Below, in pieces: positions 8,682 to 10,452 of a stretch of 10,452 bases of DNA (its first letter is position 1; every line of letters starts with the position of its first letter). The stretch lies in NCBI GenBank assembly GCA_030836605.1, contig JAUPMC010000170.1:1-10452 (forward strand), given 5' to 3'. A program made the position numbers and the translations under genes. Source of the stretch: Thermoplasmatota archaeon. GTDB taxonomy: Archaea; Thermoplasmatota; Thermoplasmata; UBA10834. The notes under the pieces were generated by a model, which saw nothing but the letters and a program-made list of their open reading frames with translations, searched no databases and was not told the DNA's origin.

Positions 8682-9497
8682 ATGGAACTCAAGGAGCTCC
8701 TGAAGAAGGTCGTCATGCTCGGCGACGGCGCCGTCGGCAAGACCTCCCTCACGGCCCGGTACGTCGTGAACAAGTTCGACGACAAGTACATCGCGACCAT
8801 CGGGACGAAGGTCTCTAAGAAAGACATGCAGCTGACCAAGCCGAACCTGATCATAAACCTCAGGCTGATGATATGGGACATCCTGGGGCAGAAGGAGTAC
8901 TCCAAGATCCGGACCGCCAGCCTGAGCGGGGCCCAGGGGGTCATACTCGTGGGCGACCTCACCCGCCCGGAGACGGTCAAGAGCCTCGACGCGTTCTGGA
9001 TTCCGGAGATAGAGTCGGCAGTGGGCAAGATCCCGACGGTCCTCATGGGCAACAAGTACGACCTCGTGGGCAATGGCTCCGAGTCCGTCGAGGTCCTCGA
9101 GTCGATAGGGGAGTGCCGTGGGTACCCGACCTTCCTCGCCAGCGCGAAGACCGGCGAGAACGTCGAGGACGCGTTCGCCACGCTCGGGGAGATGCTCGTC
9201 GCCGACGTGGTCGCGAGCAGGCCCAAGAACGCCGAGGAGGCGCCTCAGACGCTGTCCGAGGCCGTCGACTTCATCATCCAGGACTTCTGCGCGCAGTACG
9301 GGGACCTCGAGAAGGCCATGCTCATCGTGCAGCACCAGTTCGAGGAGGCGGGCGTGGACATCCGGAAGCCGAGCAGGGAGGCGGTGCTCCAGGCGCTCGA
9401 GGGGCTCGCGAAGGCGGAGGAGCTCTCGCTCACGAAGACCGTGGCCGCGGTCAACCTCGAGGAGAGGCAGCGGATGGTCGTCCTCGCCAAGGGATGA
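8682..9497 (+). CDS. Ras/Rab-like small GTPase with C-terminal extension
   Basis: The 271-aa product has a complete Ras-superfamily G domain in residues 8-170. G1 is GDGAVGKTS (14-22). The switch I segment is YIATIGTKV, with Thr39. G3 is WDILGQKEY (65-73), keeping the Asp and the catalytic Gln70 but with IL for the usual TA. G4 is NKYD (124-127), and G5 is SAK (154-156). The TIG and WDxxGQ pattern is closest to the Rab branch. Typical Ras/Rab proteins end near residue 180 with prenylated cysteines. This one has none and instead continues about 95 residues, mostly predicted helix (FIIQDFCAQYGDLEKAMLIV, REAVLQALEGLAKAEEL). The start at ATG 8682 fits the TATA box. The neighbouring membrane longin-like protein is a plausible partner. 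Its process (trafficking, polarity, motility or signalling) is not shown by the sequence. Confidence 0.92.
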   Translation: MELKELLKKVVMLGDGAVGKTSLTARYVVNKFDDKYIATIGTKVSKKDMQLTKPNLIINLRLMIWDILGQKEYSKIRTASLSGAQGVILVGDLTRPETVKSLDAFWIPEIESAVGKIPTVLMGNKYDLVGNGSESVEVLESIGECRGYPTFLASAKTGENVEDAFATLGEMLVADVVASRPKNAEEAPQTLSEAVDFIIQDFCAQYGDLEKAMLIVQHQFEEAGVDIRKPSREAVLQALEGLAKAEELSLTKTVAAVNLEERQRMVVLAKG

Positions 9498-9552
9498 GCC
9501 CTTTCCCGCATGCTGGCTCGCTCGGAATCCCGAAAGGGTGCGTAGGCCAAGG

Positions 9553-9560
9553 TTTTATAA
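9553..9560 (+). promoter_or_regulatory. TATA box for the MBL-fold hydrolase gene
   Basis: TTTTATAA, preceded by CCAAGG, is the strongest TATA box in the window. Its centre is about 30 nt before ATG 9586, predicting a leaderless mRNA. An intact promoter argues that the interrupted gene downstream is still expressed. Confidence 0.7.
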
Positions 9561-9585
9561 GGCCGGTGCTATCCGGATTCACGGG

Positions 9586-10233
9586 ATGAAGGTCCACTAC
9601 ATCGCAGGGGTGGCGTTCGACAGCAACGTGTACCTCCTGGAGGATGAGGACCCAGTGCTCGTCGATACAGGCACGGGCTCGTACGCAGACACGGCCCTGG
9701 AGGAGGTGTCGAACATCGTTCCGCTGGACAGGATCGGGAGGATCGTGCTCACGCACAGTCACTACGACCACATAGGCGGAGCCAAGGCCTTCCAGGAGGC
9801 CACGGGCGCGAAGCTGTACATGCACGAGGCGGAGGCCCGCCCGCTCATGGGCGGCGACATCTCCCTCGTCGTCTCGGATGCGGTCGGCCGGAGGCTCAAA
9901 GGCCTCGAGGTCGAGCCGCTCAGGACGGGGCAGAAGCTGAAGCTGGGCCGGACTACACTGGAGTAGCTCCACACCCCAGGACACTCGCCGGGCTCGATCG
10001 CGCTCTACGACAGAGAGAGCGCGAGCGCGGTGGTCGGCGACACGGTGTTCTGCGACGGCGGAGTGGGCCGATGGGACTTTCCGGGCGGGGACCTCTCGGA
10101 GCTCAGGTCCTCGATAAACCGTTTGAGGGAGTTGGAACTGAAGAACATGTACCCGGGCCACGGGTCTTACGCCGAAGGCGACGCGAAGGCGCACCTCGGC
10201 ATGGCCGCGGAGTACATCGCAGAGGCGTACTGA
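9586..10233 (+). CDS. MBL-fold metallo-hydrolase interrupted by an in-frame TAG
   Basis: Read straight through one TAG codon, the frame encodes 215 residues, a normal length for a small metallo-beta-lactamase-fold hydrolase of the glyoxalase II-like type. Before the TAG lie the core strand VLVDTGTGS and the metal motif THSHYDH (His57, His59, Asp61, His62). After it, in the same frame with no indel, lie LHTPGHSPGS (His133), VVGDTVF (bridging Asp152) and YPGHG (His192). The binuclear metal site thus needs both sides. The TAG is residue 127, in the strand just before the LHTPGH motif, where relatives usually carry a hydrophobic residue. The gene could be a fresh pseudogene, a sequencing error, or be read through (for example as pyrrolysine). 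Without read-through only residues 1-126 are made, which should be inactive. Substrate unknown; thioester or phosphate-ester hydrolysis is typical. Confidence 0.82.
9964..9966 (+). other. In-frame amber codon inside the hydrolase gene
   Basis: This TAG follows CTG GAG and precedes CTC CAC ACC CCA, with family-conserved sequence unbroken on both sides. A single change from TGG, TAC, TTG or CAG would produce it. Two other genes here end in TAG (391 and 5192), so TAG also serves as an ordinary stop in this genome, which weakens but does not exclude amber recoding. Confidence 0.85.
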
Positions 10234-10452
10234 TGAAAGTGATCAAGTGTGCAGACAAGAAGGGGTGCAAGAAGTGCGACCTCGCACAGGGCGAGATGGA
10301 CGAGGTGCTGGCGACGCTGAGGTCGGGGGAGCTGGTGGTCTTCCCGACGGACACGCTGTACGGCATCGGGGCCGACCCGTTCAAGGAGGCCTCCATCAAG
10401 AAGGTGTTCGTCGCCAAGAACAGGCCCTTCGACATGCCGCTCTCGATCGCGG
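10233..10452 (+). CDS. Threonylcarbamoyl-AMP synthase (Sua5/YrdC/TsaC family), 3' partial
   Basis: The first 73 codons are visible; the gene runs off the window. The block VVFPTDTLYGIGADPF, followed by VFVAKNRPFDMPLSIA, is the YrdC-domain signature. Enzymes of this family make threonylcarbamoyl-AMP from threonine, bicarbonate and ATP for the universal t6A modification of ANN-decoding tRNAs. Before the domain comes a short N-terminus with three cysteines, MKVIKCADKKGCKKC, which could bind a metal; it is not part of the catalytic core as I know it. The ATG at 10233 overlaps the TGA of the hydrolase gene by one base (TGATG), and GAGG at 10222-10225 is a plausible ribosome binding site seven bases upstream. 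Translation is therefore likely coupled to the hydrolase. Whether a C-terminal Sua5 domain is present cannot be seen. Confidence 0.93.
   Translation, partial: MKVIKCADKKGCKKCDLAQGEMDEVLATLRSGELVVFPTDTLYGIGADPFKEASIKKVFVAKNRPFDMPLSIA

Noticed and set aside
9118..9585. An upstream extension of the hydrolase frame running through the end of the GTPase gene.
   Set aside because: It is Arg/Ser-rich out-of-frame noise under the GTPase. The real start is ATG 9586, with a strong TATA box 30 nt before it.
9966..10030. Treating the second half of the hydrolase as a separate gene starting at GTG 10030.
   Set aside because: That start would omit the LHTPGHSPG metal motif, which is in frame directly after the TAG. 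The two halves are clearly one ancestral gene.
9451..10194. A 247-codon minus-strand frame opposite the hydrolase.
   Set aside because: The opposite strand carries conserved MBL metal motifs on both sides of the TAG. The minus frame is Arg/Val-rich with no motif.

Overview
The window reads as a high-GC archaeal chromosome segment, most likely from the Thermoplasmatota (the broad group of Thermoplasmata and Methanomassiliicoccales). Four observations point there. The 23S rRNA gene stands alone, with no 16S, 5S or tRNA beside it. It is enclosed by an archaeal bulge-helix-bulge processing stem. Several protein genes have a TATA-like box centred about 30 nt before the start codon, as in archaeal leaderless transcription. 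The gene set includes an archaeal-style Ras/Rab-like GTPase and the ADP-forming type of succinate-CoA ligase. The lineage is an inference; nothing here fixes it to genus level.

Layout. 1-391: the 3' part of a zinc-ribbon/multi-pass membrane protein gene (+). About 499-3416: a complete 23S rRNA gene (-), with the two halves of its processing stem at 444-473 and 3424-3453 and a TATA box near 3626. 3454-3762: 23S leader, promoter and upstream region of the next gene. 3763-4470: a proline-rich, single-pass membrane protein of unknown function (+). 4551-5192: a histidine phosphatase/phosphoglycerate mutase family enzyme (+), which converges almost end to end with a HAD-superfamily hydrolase at 5197-5895 (-). 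5945-7911: sucD and sucC (-), a tight operon. 8046-8627 and 8682-9497: a two-TM protein with a longin/roadblock-like cytoplasmic domain, then a Ras/Rab-like GTPase with a C-terminal extension. 9586-10233: a metallo-beta-lactamase-fold hydrolase whose frame is broken by one in-frame TAG codon. 10233-10452: the start of an Sua5/YrdC/TsaC-type threonylcarbamoyl-AMP synthase gene, which overlaps the previous stop by one base.

How the genes relate. SucC and SucD form one enzyme, and the sucD ribosome binding site lies over the sucC stop codon. The membrane protein at 8046 and the GTPase at 8682 look like a functional pair: a small GTPase beside a longin/roadblock-type partner is the arrangement seen in bacterial MglA/MglB and in eukaryotic GTPase regulators. 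This pair is the best candidate for an undercharacterised system here. The amber-interrupted hydrolase is the other notable point: both halves carry metal ligands, and the downstream gene is translationally coupled to the far end. The TAG is therefore either read through, a very recent mutation, or a sequence error.
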